DNA from: JANQGH01 sp039030175
GTDB lineage: Bacteria > Pseudomonadota > Alphaproteobacteria > DSM-16000 > Inquilinaceae
NCBI GenBank assembly: GCA_039030175.1
Contig: JBCCER010000031.1
Span: 1-32,003 of the forward strand
Direction: 5' to 3'
DNA length: 32,003 bases
Of the stretch, positions 14,881-25,230 are shown in pieces (position 1 is the first letter of the stretch; every line of letters starts with the position of its first letter). Made by a program: the position numbers and the translations under genes. The notes under the pieces were generated by a model that did not search any database, had not been told where the DNA came from, and saw only the letters and a program-made list of their open reading frames with translations.

Positions 14881-14900
14881 TTGTGCAAGCGTTTGCACAA
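14881..14900. promoter_or_regulatory. LacI-family operator palindrome
   Basis: TTGTGCAA at 14881-14888 and TTTGCACAA at 14892-14900 form a nearly perfect palindrome with a central CG, the classic layout of LacI/GalR-family operators (TGCAAnCGnTTGCA). It sits just before the Gfo/Idh gene on the minus strand and upstream of the binding-protein gene on the plus strand, so it could control both. The matching regulator is probably the LacI-type gene at 19040-20027, which is now frameshifted. Confidence 0.65.
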
Positions 14901-14920
14901 AATCCTCTCTCTGCCGTCAC

Positions 14921-14949
14921 TTAATTAGTCATTATAAACAATGTATTAT
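14921..14949 (+). promoter_or_regulatory. Possible sigma-70 promoter for the decayed sugar-transport operon
   Basis: TTAATT (14921-14926), a 17-base spacer and TATTAT (14944-14949) form a weak match to a sigma-70 promoter in an unusually A/T-rich stretch. It lies downstream of the LacI-type operator and about 105 bases before the start codon. The -35 box is poor. Confidence 0.3.
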
Positions 14950-15055
14950 ATACGACATGTCTACGAGATCCGAGAAGCGTTGAACATTATGAGAAAACGT
15001 GTGCAATTGCTGTTGGAACTGGTCAATGCAACAACCAAGAACTGGGGGAGGACCA

Positions 15056-16323
15056 ATGCAATCTAGGACTTTGGTGCTGGGCGCCTGCGCCCTTACGCTG
15101 CTCGCATCGACGAGCCTGGCCAGCGCGCAGACAATTCGGATCGCTGAGCACTGTCAGGCGCGTATCGATGCGCTCAACACCGTCATACCCGGCATCGAGG
15201 AGGATCTCGGCATCACCATTGAGGTGATCGAGTATCCGGCGCCGGAAAGAGACTATCTGACCAGGCTTCTGACCGAACTGCGGGCAGGCAATGCCCCGGA
15301 CCTGTTCACCGCGCCGCGCGGGTAGGATGTGGCGGACATGGTGGCCTCCCGCTATCTCGCGCCCATCACGTCCGATATTCAGGACTGGGCAGATTACGAT
15401 CAACTGTTCGATGTCGCGGCCGAACTCGTCACCAGCTATGACGGCGAGATCTACGTATTGCCGCAGATGCTCAATGTGCAGCAGATCTATTGCCGCCGCG
15501 ACATTCTCGAAGAGAACGGCATTTCGACGGAACAGCCGGGGTCTTGGGCGGAGTTGCTGGACCGTGCGCGCGAGATCCGCGAAGTCACCGGCTCATAAGC
15601 CCTGCTGTTTCCGTCAGGCGTTACCTGGGGCGGGGGCGCCTTCGGCGAAGGCTTTCTATATCTGATGGTCAGCACGCCGACACCGGAGCTGGCCAACGAA
15701 GACGGCACGCTCAATATCCGGACCGATGGGGTAAGGGACGCGCTCAATTTCTACGCGGAACTTGTCAACGACGACCTCATGCCGACCCAGCCCCTGCTCG
15801 GGCCGGAACCCTGGGTCATCCCGAAATAGGAGATGTTCCCGGCCGGCGAACTGGTTGCGACCACGTGCGGCTCTTGTTGCTACATCTATGATTGGGGCCC
15901 CCAAAAGCCGCAACCCGATTCCGAACGTGACCGACGCTGTCGGCACTTGGGCCATGCCTGGCCAAGATGGCGGCGTGCATGTCATGGTCGATATCGACAG
16001 TCCCTCGGCGGTCAACGCAGATTCTGTTCGAGATCGGATCGGTTGAAGCCGCCGTCGCCTATGCCCAGCGTCTGGGCAACATCCCGGCCCGCAGGGACGC
16101 CGCGGACAATGCTGATTTCCAGCAGCTGACGGCGCTAGTTCCGGTGCATGCCAATGTCGAGAACGGAACGTTCTTGCGGACCGCACCGGGCTTTTCCGTT
16201 CTGGCGGAAGGCGTTGCGCACGCAACAGATGCACTCCTTCGTCGGGAAACCGACGCCGACGGCGCCCATGAAATCCTGGTCGAATACGTCGTCAACTTCT
16301 TGGGCGAAGACGCGGTCAATTAG
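15056..16323 (+). pseudogene. Sugar ABC transporter periplasmic binding protein (SBP_bac_1), multiply broken
   Basis: It begins well, with GGGGGAGG four bases before ATG 15056 and a signal peptide (MQSRTLVLGACALTLLAS...ASAQ). In-frame stops then occur at 15323-15325 (TAG, after FTAPRG), 15596-15598 (TAA, after REVTGS) and 15827-15829 (TAG, after WVIPK). Each time the same frame resumes with family-like sequence (DVADMVASRYL, ALLFPSGVTWGGG, EMFPAGELVA). Near 15897-15905 a one-base shift in a G/C run moves the reading to NPIPNVTDAVGTWAMPGQDGG. Near 16015-16025 a second shift, perhaps a small deletion, moves it to ILFEIGSVEAAVAY, which runs to the TAG at 16321-16323. It resembles ThuE-type proteins. 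Five lesions make a functional product very unlikely. Confidence 0.88.
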
Positions 16324-16345
16324 GCTCCTCCAATGGGCCCAACTC

Positions 16346-16377
16346 GGGTAGAGGCCAATTGATCTTGGTCTCTACCC
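16346..16377 (+). terminator. Strong intercistronic hairpin after the binding-protein pseudogene
   Basis: GGGTAGAG at 16346-16353 pairs with CTCTACCC at 16370-16377. A G-U pair and CCAA/TTGG extend the stem to 13 bp around a 6-base loop, followed by CTTTGTT. It lies in the 108-base gap before the first permease. Such a hairpin would let some transcripts stop after the binding protein. Confidence 0.6.
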
Positions 16378-16431
16378 CTTTGTTCCTAAGAACCGGACGA
16401 GCAGACATTTCGGTCGTTGCGGCATAAGCCT

Positions 16432-17310
16432 ATGAAACGTCGACGGACAGCCTCTTGGCAGCTCAATCTTCTGCTTTTGCCGTCAGCGCTGATCTTGGCG
16501 CTGTTTATCATTTATCCGGCGTTCTACTCGGTCTATATGAGCTTCACCAACGAGGCGTTGGTGGGTCCGTCGGCGCGCAATCCCAGTCTCGTCGGTTTTC
16601 GCAATTACCTCCGTCTCTTCAGTGACGCCGAGTTCTGGAACGCACTCTACGTCACGCTCATCTTCGTGATCGGCTCGGCGATTATCGGACAGTTTGTGCT
16701 CGGCTTGTCGTCCGCGCTTGCGCTCACAAGACCGATACGGTTCCGATCCCTGTTTTCGGTGTTCATCCTCCTGCCCAATGCCGCACCGGAAGTGGTAGCG
16801 GGCTTTATGTGGATTTCCATGCTGGCCGGTGGGGACAACGCCACCTTGAGCCGGATCGTGATGTTCTTCGGCATCTCGCCGCCGGACTGGCTGCAGGTGT
16901 TTCCGCTTTGGATGATCATCATCGTCAACACCTTGCGCGGCATCGCCACAGTCATGATATTGCTAAGCGCCGGTCTCAGCACCATTCCGCAAGACGTGCT
17001 TGAGGCAGCACGGATCGATAGCGCGAGGCCGTTTCAGATCTTTCGCCGTATCACGCTGCCGCTAATGATGCCGACCATCGTGCTTTACATGCTGATCTCG
17101 GCAGTCTCAACCATCGCCGTGTTCGGTTTGATTTACACGCTGACGCGCGGCGGGCCGGGCGGCGCTACGGAGCTGGTCAGTATCTATATATACAACCAGT
17201 CGTTCACGGCCTTCCAACTCGGCTACGGCGCAGCGGTGTCGGTGGTCGTCCTGCTTATCTCGATGGCGATCGGTGTCGCCTATGTTCGACTGATGGGGGT
17301 GAGGGTTTAG
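16432..17310 (+). CDS. Sugar ABC transporter permease, MalF/ThuF type (intact)
   Basis: A 292-residue permease from ATG 16432 (a TTG 15 bases upstream is less likely). The first membrane segment is at about residues 12-35, and the PNAAPEVVAGFMW, TLTRGGPGGATE and EAA-loop (EAARIDSARPFQIFRRITLPL) signatures are present. It is the only gene of this locus without a visible lesion. Its partner permease and binding protein are broken, so it is probably no longer useful unless it pairs with other components, for example the permease at 25227-26081. Four bases separate it from the next gene. No good ribosome-binding site is seen. Confidence 0.85.
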   Translation: MKRRRTASWQLNLLLLPSALILALFIIYPAFYSVYMSFTNEALVGPSARNPSLVGFRNYLRLFSDAEFWNALYVTLIFVIGSAIIGQFVLGLSSALALTRPIRFRSLFSVFILLPNAAPEVVAGFMWISMLAGGDNATLSRIVMFFGISPPDWLQVFPLWMIIIVNTLRGIATVMILLSAGLSTIPQDVLEAARIDSARPFQIFRRITLPLMMPTIVLYMLISAVSTIAVFGLIYTLTRGGPGGATELVSIYIYNQSFTAFQLGYGAAVSVVVLLISMAIGVAYVRLMGVRV

Positions 17311-17314
17311 CGCC

Positions 17315-18219
17315 ATGGCGACAGCAAGCGCCTCCGCCCGACGCGTTAGGCGGCCCAGCGGTAATTTCCTCTCCGATTCGACACTGCTGCTGATCTCGAT
17401 CTTCTGCGTCGTGCCGTTCTTCGGGATCTTTCTCTCCTCGTTCAACGGCGATGCGAGGCTGTTTCTCGACTGGCCGGAGCAATGGACGTTAGACAACTAC
17501 ACCCGCGTGTTCACGGTCGAAGATGGCGGGTTGTGGCTCTTCAACTCGCTGTTCATCGTCGGTAGCGCGACCATTCTGGTCGTGGTGCTTGGGGGTTTTG
17601 GCGGATACGCGCTGTCCCGAACAAGGGCCTGGTGGAAGCTTCCCTTCCTTTACGGAATCCTCCTTATCCGCGTTCTGCCGCCGACGGCGCTGGTGGTTCC
17701 GCTCTACACGATCCTCCTAACGCTGAGTCCGCGATCTTACGACCGATCTTCGGCGGCCTGACCCGCGACATCATGCGGTGGACGGGCTTTATCGATGGCT
17801 ATCTGGGCATCATCCTGGTGTTGGCGGCGATGCAACTGCCGCTCGCCCTGTGGATCATGAAGACCTTCTTCGACAGTGTGTCGCCTGAATATGAGGAGGC
17901 GGCCATCATCGATGGCGCAACCCTGGTTCAGCGCATCCGATATGTGTTGATCCCGCTGGCCCTGCCGGGGTTGGCGGCAGCGGGGTTGTTCTCCTTCATC
18001 TTTGCCTGGGGCGATTTTCTGATGCCCTTGATCTTCCTGTCGTCGCCGGAACTCCAGACGCTGCCGCTGGGCCTGTTCCGCGCCTTCCTGCGTGTGAACG
18101 AGATCGACTATGGGCTGCTGGCCGCGATCTCGATCATCTATCTGCTGCCGCCCGCAGTGGCCTTCATCTTCGCGCGCCGTTTCCTGGTCGCTACCTTCAC
18201 TGGCGGCGTTAAGGGCTGA
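17315..18219 (+). pseudogene. Sugar ABC transporter permease, MalG/ThuG type, frameshifted
   Basis: Reading from ATG 17315 gives a normal permease N-terminus (LLLISIFCVVPFFGIFLSSF, NSLFIVGSATILVVVLGGFGGYALSR, LVVPLYTILLTL). Near 17726-17735 the homology moves to the other frame (SAILRPIFGGLTRDIM, DGYLGIILVLAAMQLPLALWIMKTFF). That frame holds the EAA loop EEAAIIDGATLVQRIRYVLIPLALPG and runs to TGA at 18219. Loss of one base explains it. The first frame stops at 17759-17761, before the EAA loop, so a truncated product could not dock an ATPase. Confidence 0.85.
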
Positions 18220-18271
18220 ATCCGGCTCATCCAACCAAATCTCTCGTAACCGAAAGACCGTCGAGACCGCC

Positions 18272-19003
18272 ATGCCGATCAACGTGACCATTTGGAACGA
18301 AGGACGGCATGAGCAGACCCAAGAGGACGTGCGGCAGATCCATCCCGACAGGATCGACGGCGCCATAGAGGCCGGCATTCAGCACACCGATTTCGACATC
18401 CGTCGCGCGACCTTAGATGAACCCGATCAAGGGCTGCCTGACACACTTTTGAACAACACCGATGTGCTTCTTTGGTGGGGCCATGTTGCCCATGACAACG
18501 TTAGCGACGGACTCATCGACCGCATTCAGCAACGGGTCTTAGGCGGGATGGGCTTGGTCGTCTTACACTCAGGACACCATTCCAAACTGTTCCGCCGCAT
18601 CGTTGGCACAAACGCCAATCTCGCCTGACGTGAACTCCCGGAAGGCGACCTGGAACAGGTTTGGGTCGTTAATCCGGCCCACCCGATCGCGGAAGGGCTG
18701 CCGCCCTATTTCGAGATCCCAAGCTCGGAGATGTATGGCGAGCCGTTCGACATACCGCAGCCCGACGAACTGATTTTCATTTCATGGTTCTCCGGTGGTG
18801 AGGTGTTTCGCAGCGGCTGCACCTTCCAGCGCGGACGCGGACGCATCTTCTATTTCGGCCCGGGCCATGAAACCTTTCCGATCTATCATGACCCGAACGT
18901 GCATCGCGTGATCGCCAACAGCATTCGTTGGGCACGACAGATGCACGGTGACGGTCGGCGCCTGGACAACTGGCATCGCCCCGAACCGCTTCACATTAGA
19001 TAG
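18272..19003 (+). pseudogene. thuA: ThuA-family sugar utilization protein with in-frame TGA
   Basis: From ATG 18272 the sequence is ThuA-like: INVTIWNEGRHE near the start, DVLLWWGHVAHD and GMGLVVLHSGHHSKLF. An in-frame TGA lies at 18626-18628 after GTNANLA. The same frame continues with RELPEGD, VWVVNPAHPIAEGL, EMYGEPFDIP, FISWFSGGEVFRSGC and RGRIFYFGPGHETFP. ThuA relatives have Trp just before the Arg-Glu at that place, so the stop is probably a TGG-to-TGA change. ThuA and ThuB convert trehalose-type disaccharides through 3-keto intermediates in rhizobia. The full gene is about 243 codons; the stop leaves 118. Confidence 0.86.
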
Positions 19004-19039
19004 CGGCTGGACAATCTGGTTCCGCAACAAGGCCGGCCC

Positions 19040-20027
19040 TCAGCAGGTCGACCCCCAGCGAACGTTGTATTCCAGCGTCACGGACGCGTCTTGGCGCTCG
19101 TCCGTCAAATCGCTCTCTATCAGATCGATAATGGTGTCGATAAAGTCGTCCTGGTTGATCGCGATCGTCGTGAGATCGTGACACTCCCAAGCCGCCATTG
19201 AGATGCCATCCTGTCCGACGATCGCCAAATCGTCGGGAACCTTTCGACCCAGAACGCCCACTGCCGCGTCACGGGCGCCGATGGCCATAACGTCGTTGCC
19301 GCAGACGATGGCATCGACCTTTGACCGGCGGAGCAGCAGCACCGTTTCCTTAAAGCCGGCTTCGTAAGTGTAGTCGCCATGGCCGTCCGCGACGAATGTC
19401 AGCCCGTGTTTTTCAAGAGCCGCCGCAAACCACTGTTTTCGTTGCTTGTCGATCCAGCTGGAGTCTCGACCGTAGATATAGGCGAACTTTCTGCGTCCAT
19501 CAGCGACCGCCTTGTCGATGACCTCCTGCACGGCCCTTGAGCCATCGACGCGCAATTGAGAAACGCGATCGTCGTTCAATGGCTCCAGCGTCACGATAAT
19601 CGGCCGTGACGTTCGAAAGATCTGCACGGCGTCGTCAAGCGAGACCATGTCGGAAAACACGACCACGCGGTCGACCTGGTAGGCCGAGGCGCTGCGCATC
19701 AGCTGCAACCGGTCCTCATGTCCGGCGCAGGACAGCAGGATGGGCAGCAGGCCACGCCTTTGCAGATGCTGCATCAGCTTTTGCAGCTGTTCGGCCTCAC
19801 AGGGGTTGGCAACCGCATTCACGACGATGGCCACCAGATCGGACCGGCTGTTGTTCAGCGACCGCGCAATGGCGTTCGGATGATAGTTGTGCTCGCGCGC
19901 AATCGACAGGACGCGGTCGCGCGTTGACTCGCTGATCCGGGAATCCGGGGGAAAATGCCCTTGAAATCGTTGCCGGCGAGACACCGGCGAATTCGGCAAG
20001 TTGCTTTGAGGTAATTCGTTTGGTCAT
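19040..20027 (-). pseudogene. LacI-family transcriptional regulator, frameshifted within the DNA-binding domain
   Basis: The N-terminus MTKRITSKQLAEFAGVSPATISRAFSP (ATG 20027) is a LacI helix-turn-helix. Next, DSRISESTRDRVLSIAREHNYHPNAIARSL is in another frame. The shift is near 19948, where the plus strand reads ATCCGGGGGAAAA; one extra base explains it. The rest, to 19040, is a normal periplasmic-binding-like effector domain (YIYGRDSSWIDKQRKQWF, VDAIVCGNDVMAIGA). Because the break is inside the headpiece, no DNA-binding full-length repressor is made. It lies in a G run, so a sequencing error is possible. It is the likely regulator of the operator at 14881-14900. Confidence 0.8.
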
Positions 20028-20143
20028 GCTGGCCAATAACGGTCGCGACACGAGCTGTTTGGGCCAAGTGTGCACGGTCCCACAGCTCACCGTTTGCCCA
20101 TAGCGCAGACGGGTGCAACCCTAACGGAGCCTGGTGAATTCAG

Positions 20144-21543
20144 CTAACCCGTGGCGGCTCCCCGTTCAGGCTTCGACCAGGGGCCGCTTGGACTGAACAA
20201 CGCGTCCAGCGCAGGGTCCAGCCAACCTGTTTCGGCCAGTAGATCGAGAATGGTGTAGCGGCTCCGCAAATGGCGGGAAGCCAGCACCGTTTGGCGATGG
20301 TGTTCCGATGTCATGCCGATCTGCGACGGATGGGTCACCACGCCCGCGACGGTCAACATGGATCGCAATTGCGCCATCGGCATTAGGAACGAGCCGAGGC
20401 GAGGCCGCAGCTCTGGCCAGGCCGATCGCAGCTTCTCAAGCCGCAATTCGAGCGCCGCGCCATCAATGTACTTACCCGCTGCTTCCTCAATCGTGCGCTG
20501 GGCAATCCTCTCGTCCGGAAACATGGACCGGATCTCTTGGGTCACATGATCGAAAGTTGGCCAGCGAGCCACCTGGGCCTTGATGTCGATTTCGCCGACA
20601 TCCTGGGCGAGGAGATATTCGTAAAGCGACAATACGGTGAGCGTGCCCAGCGAGACACAGGCCCCGTGGGAAACCGTTTCTCCGGCGAATGACAAGCCCT
20701 CCATCTCCCAAAGATGGGCGATCTGGTGATCGGCGCCGGAGGCCGGGCGGGAGGAACCATAGACTTCCATTGCCATGCCGGACATCAGCAGGCCAGCGAA
20801 CAAGCCTGCTGTTGCGTCAGAATCGCCATTTGCGATGAGACCGGGTTCGGATAGCCAGTCGCGCAAATGGTCTTGAACCATAGGCCAGACATTCGCGTCG
20901 ATCGGCTCGACCCCCAGGATGTCCGCCAAGATCCAGTCGGCGCCGGCAGGCAGCTTTCCAGCCAGATCGGCATAGCCCCATCCGGTCATTTCCTTTGGTG
21001 CGGCCGTAATCACGTCGAGATCGGCGACGATGATCCTCGGCGGTGCGCATTGGATTGTCTGCTTGAACCCCTTGTCGGATAGGGGTGCACCGGCGCTGGT
21101 ATAGCCATCCATTGAGGCGGCGGTCGCAACACAGGCATAATCGCGCGCGGTCTGTCGGGCAGCGTACTTGACCAGATCGTTGATCACGCCCGAGCCGATC
21201 GCCAACGGGACCCGGTCGTTTGCGGCCAGCGCATCGACAATTCGTTGCGCTAGTTCTGTGGTTGGTTTTGGCCTTGGTCGGGCCGGAAAGACCAGGTCTT
21301 CGACATCAAAGCCCGCCTCGACCAGTCGGGCGATTGCTGCGTCGCCGGCGGCGCGCTTGGTGTTCTCGTCGGAGACTACGAGCAGCCCACGTCCATCGGC
21401 GAGGCCACTCAGCAAGTCGGGGAGCTTGGCCAGCGCGTTGCTTGCGATTTCCACCCGGTCAATTGAACGCGATTGAGTAACCGCCGGAAGTACAAGGTCG
21501 CGCTGCTGTGCCTGCCAGCCGGATATGGATTCGTTTAGCGCCA

Positions 21544-21544
<1 letters not shown>
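20144..21544 (-). CDS. sn-Glycerol-1-phosphate dehydrogenase-family oxidoreductase (AraM/EgsA type)
   Basis: A 466-residue member of the iron-containing alcohol/glycerol-1-phosphate dehydrogenase group. Motifs are AIGSGVINDLVKYAA (NAD site), ATAASMDGYTS and the metal ligands in GYADLAGK, SGADHQIAHLWE and SHGACVSLG. It starts at ATG 21544, which overlaps the stop of the ATPase gene (TAATG). Family members reduce dihydroxyacetone phosphate to sn-glycerol-1-phosphate or work in reverse. In this operon, catabolic oxidation of a polyol phosphate made by the FGGY kinase is a reasonable guess. The C-terminal 80 residues are longer than in the shortest family members. Confidence 0.85.
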
Positions 21545-22629
<1,085 letters not shown>

Positions 22630-22764
22630 GCGCTGCCATCCCTTGCTCGCTGTTGTTGGCGCCCGGAGCCGAGGGTGTAGCCTTGCTGGGCGCCAAAATC
22701 GCCGTCCGATCGCGATCTTAGCGAAACATTATTTCTTCAGGCACGGTAACACCGCAAAAATCAT

Positions 22765-22793
22765 TTGTAAATTCGATATTACACATGTATCAC
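22765..22793 (+). promoter_or_regulatory. Candidate sigma-70 promoter for the binding-protein operon
   Basis: TTGTAA (22765-22770), a 17-base spacer and TATCAC (22788-22793) fit a sigma-70 promoter about 50 bases before ATG 22846. It lies in the 216-base gap between the two divergent operons. The rest of that gap shows no ORF. Confidence 0.4.
22766..22783. promoter_or_regulatory. Candidate operator (imperfect palindrome) for the SorC regulator
   Basis: The pattern TGTAAnnTCGAnnTTACA is an 18-bp symmetrical site that lies between the presumed -35 and -10 boxes, so a bound protein would block the polymerase. The only intact regulator of this module is the SorC-type protein at 26887-27846. The pairing is inferred. 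Confidence 0.38.
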
Positions 22794-22845
22794 TCTTTCG
22801 GAGCTGTTTCGACGGGCTCTCAGAATGAACAAGGAGGATCACCCA

Positions 22846-24189
22846 ATGAGATTGACCCCCAAGCTTGGAACCTTGGCACTCGCGAGCGGTTTGTTGGCGA
22901 CGACCAGCATGACCTCGGCGCTGGCCTGGGATCTTGAAACCGCCGCCGCACCTTATGCCGGCACCGAACTCGACGTCGTCTTCTTGCTGCGTCCGGGCTA
23001 CGAGGCCGCGGAAGAAATGATCCCCGAGTTCGAGGAAGCGACGGGCATCACCGTCAACATCATCAAGCACCCGTATGAGAATGCGCTTGGCGAGCAGGTT
23101 CGCGACTTTGTCGCCGGCGGCGATCTCGACATTGCGCTGATCGATCTGGTTTGGATCGGCAACTTCGCCGAGAACGAATGGATCGTGCCGATCACCGAAT
23201 TCACCGAGAACGAAGATCTGCTCGACCCCGATCTCAATCTCGACGACTTCTTCCCGCTGGTGCTGGAAGCATTTGGCGGCTGGAACGGCGAGATCTATGG
23301 GCTGCCGTTCGATAACTATTCGGGTCTGCTATTCTACAATAGCTGCATGCTGGAAGAGGCCGGTTTCGACGGCCCGCCTGAGACCTGGCAGCAGATCATG
23401 GATGAGTACGGTCCAGCCCTGACCCATGGCGACCAGTACGCTTTCGCCCTGCAGTCCAAGCGCAATGAAACTCAATCGGCCGACAGCTTCGCTCGCATGC
23501 TGTGGCCGTTCGGCGGCTCGTTCCTGGATGCGGATTTCCGTTCGAACCTGAACAGCCCGGAGAGCCAGGCCGGCTTGGAGTTCCGCCAGGATCTGATGCA
23601 GTACATGCCCGAAGGCATCGTTGCGTATGACCATGCCGAGGCGGTGAACGCGCTCGCGCAGGGCGATGTCGCGATGATCACCGAATGGTCGGCCTTTTAT
23701 TCGACCCTGACCAATCCGGACACATCCGCGATCGTCGATTGCCTTGAGATTGCGCCGGAGCCGATGGGACCGGCCGGCCGCCGCCCGGCGTTGGGCGGCT
23801 TCTCGCTCGCCGTTGCCTCACAGGCCGATCCGGATGAGCAGGCCGCCGCCTGGCTGCTGATCCAGTGGCTGACCTCGCAGGCCAACGCCGAGCGCTATTT
23901 GGAGCTCGGCGGTGTGCCGGCGCGTCAGAGCGTCTATGAGATCCCCGGCATCGCCGAGGAATACACCTTCGTTCCGGCGCTGGTGGAATCCTGGCAGGAA
24001 GGCGTGCCGGAGTTCCGTCCGCGCTTCGCCGAATGGCCGCAAATCACCGAGATCGTCCAGGAGTGGGGCACCCGCATGATGTTGGGTGAGGTTTCGGTCG
24101 AGGAAGGCGCGCGCGAGATCGGCACGAGGATGGAAGAGGTCCTTGATGACGCCGGTTACTACAGCGGCGACAAGCCTCTGGCGCAGTAA
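22846..24189 (+). CDS. Carbohydrate ABC transporter periplasmic binding protein (SBP_bac_1 family)
   Basis: A 447-residue binding protein. ATG 22846 is chosen over an ATG 21 bases upstream because AAGGAGG (22830-22836) lies nine bases before it. A Sec signal peptide is clear (MRLTPKLGTLALASGLLATTSM, cleavage near SALA|W). The mature part shows VVFLLRPGYEAAEEMIPEFEEATG, DIALIDLVWIGNFAENEWIVP, LPFDNYSGLLFYN and QGDVAMITEWSAFYS, typical of family-1 sugar or polyol binders. It is intact, unlike the paralogous gene at 15056. Confidence 0.93.
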   Translation: MRLTPKLGTLALASGLLATTSMTSALAWDLETAAAPYAGTELDVVFLLRPGYEAAEEMIPEFEEATGITVNIIKHPYENALGEQVRDFVAGGDLDIALIDLVWIGNFAENEWIVPITEFTENEDLLDPDLNLDDFFPLVLEAFGGWNGEIYGLPFDNYSGLLFYNSCMLEEAGFDGPPETWQQIMDEYGPALTHGDQYAFALQSKRNETQSADSFARMLWPFGGSFLDADFRSNLNSPESQAGLEFRQDLMQYMPEGIVAYDHAEAVNALAQGDVAMITEWSAFYSTLTNPDTSAIVDCLEIAPEPMGPAGRRPALGGFSLAVASQADPDEQAAAWLLIQWLTSQANAERYLELGGVPARQSVYEIPGIAEEYTFVPALVESWQEGVPEFRPRFAEWPQITEIVQEWGTRMMLGEVSVEEGAREIGTRMEEVLDDAGYYSGDKPLAQ

Positions 24190-24200
24190 TCGTCAACGGT

Positions 24201-24219
24201 GGCGGCGGTTCCGGCCGCC
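24201..24219 (+). terminator. Intercistronic hairpin after the binding-protein gene
   Basis: GGCGGC (24201-24206) pairs with GCCGCC (24214-24219) around a 7-base loop, starting 11 bases after the stop codon. No T run follows, so it is more likely an mRNA-stabilising or partial-termination element than a full terminator. Confidence 0.4.
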
Positions 24220-24345
24220 GTCACTGACTGCCTTGAAGACTTCGACATCGTCTGCCGACACCGCCGTCAGTCGATGATCTGAGTTGGCTGTCGCGTCGAA
24301 GCGATGGCATCCTGCCCCGTGCGCAACGGAGCATTGAGTAACCCC

Positions 24346-25230
24346 ATGCATTTCCTTCGCCATCCACGGATCACGATCCTCGGTTTCCTGGGGCCGGCTG
24401 TCGTCAGCCTCGCGGTAATCGGCATCGTGCCGCTGGTCTATGCGGCGTGGACCTCGATGCACCGGTATCAGCTGACCAACCTAAGGCGCACACCGTTCCT
24501 GTGGTTCGAGAATTACGGCACGGTCCTGACGGACACGGTGTTCTGGCAGGCGATGGGCCGGACGTTCCTGCTGCTCGGGATCGCACTGCCGGTGCAGCTT
24601 GCCCTGGGCCTGGGCATCGCCTTGCTGCTGCACAAGCCGGGGCTCGGTTTCTTGAAAACCTTGACGCGGCTTAGTCTCGTGATCCCGATGGCCACGACCT
24701 ATGCAGTGGTCGGCCTGCTGGGCCAGGTGATGTTCAACATCCGCTATGGCGTTGTAAACCAGATGCTGGGTTGGTTCGGTGTCGAGCCGATCAACTGGAT
24801 CGGCGACCCCACCAACGCGTTTGTCCTGATCGTGTTCTGGGACATCTGGCAATGGACGCCGTTTGTCGCATTAATCCTCCTAGCGGGGTTGACGACCGTT
24901 CCCTCTGAGATCGAAGAGGCCGCCAAGCTTGAAACCGGCAAGTGGTGGAAGGTCCTGTGGCGCATCCAACTGCCGTTCTTGATCCCCGGCATCACGGCAG
25001 TTCTGATCTTGCGCACGGCGGACACGCTGAAACTGTTCGATATGGTGTTCACCCTGACCCGAGGAGGGCCCGGCTCGGCGACTGAGCTTATCAGCTTGAT
25101 GATCCAGCGCGTGGGCTTTAGGGGCTTCGATCAGGGGCTGGCCTCGGCGCAAGCGATCATCCTACTGATCATCACGATTATCCTGTCCCAGCTCTATATC
25201 CGCCTGATCTATCGCGAGGTGCAGCAATGA
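24346..25230 (+). CDS. Carbohydrate ABC transporter permease (MalF/UgpA type)
   Basis: An inner-membrane permease of 294 residues from ATG 24346; an in-frame ATG at 24304 would add 14 polar residues and cannot be excluded. The first membrane segment is about ITILGFLGPAVVSLAVIGIV. The EAA loop is EEAAKLETGKWWKVLWRIQLPFLIPG, and FTLTRGGPGSATELIS is the usual C-terminal signature. It overlaps the next permease by ATGA, so the two are coupled and probably form a heterodimer. Confidence 0.9.
   Translation: MHFLRHPRITILGFLGPAVVSLAVIGIVPLVYAAWTSMHRYQLTNLRRTPFLWFENYGTVLTDTVFWQAMGRTFLLLGIALPVQLALGLGIALLLHKPGLGFLKTLTRLSLVIPMATTYAVVGLLGQVMFNIRYGVVNQMLGWFGVEPINWIGDPTNAFVLIVFWDIWQWTPFVALILLAGLTTVPSEIEEAAKLETGKWWKVLWRIQLPFLIPGITAVLILRTADTLKLFDMVFTLTRGGPGSATELISLMIQRVGFRGFDQGLASAQAIILLIITIILSQLYIRLIYREVQQ

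Noticed and set aside
14241..18628. Reassigned or read-through stop codons (TAA, TAG and TGA inside several coding frames)
   Set aside because: All three stops occur, the same genes also have frameshifts, and neighbouring genes end normally with each of the three stops. Decay explains this better than a variant code.
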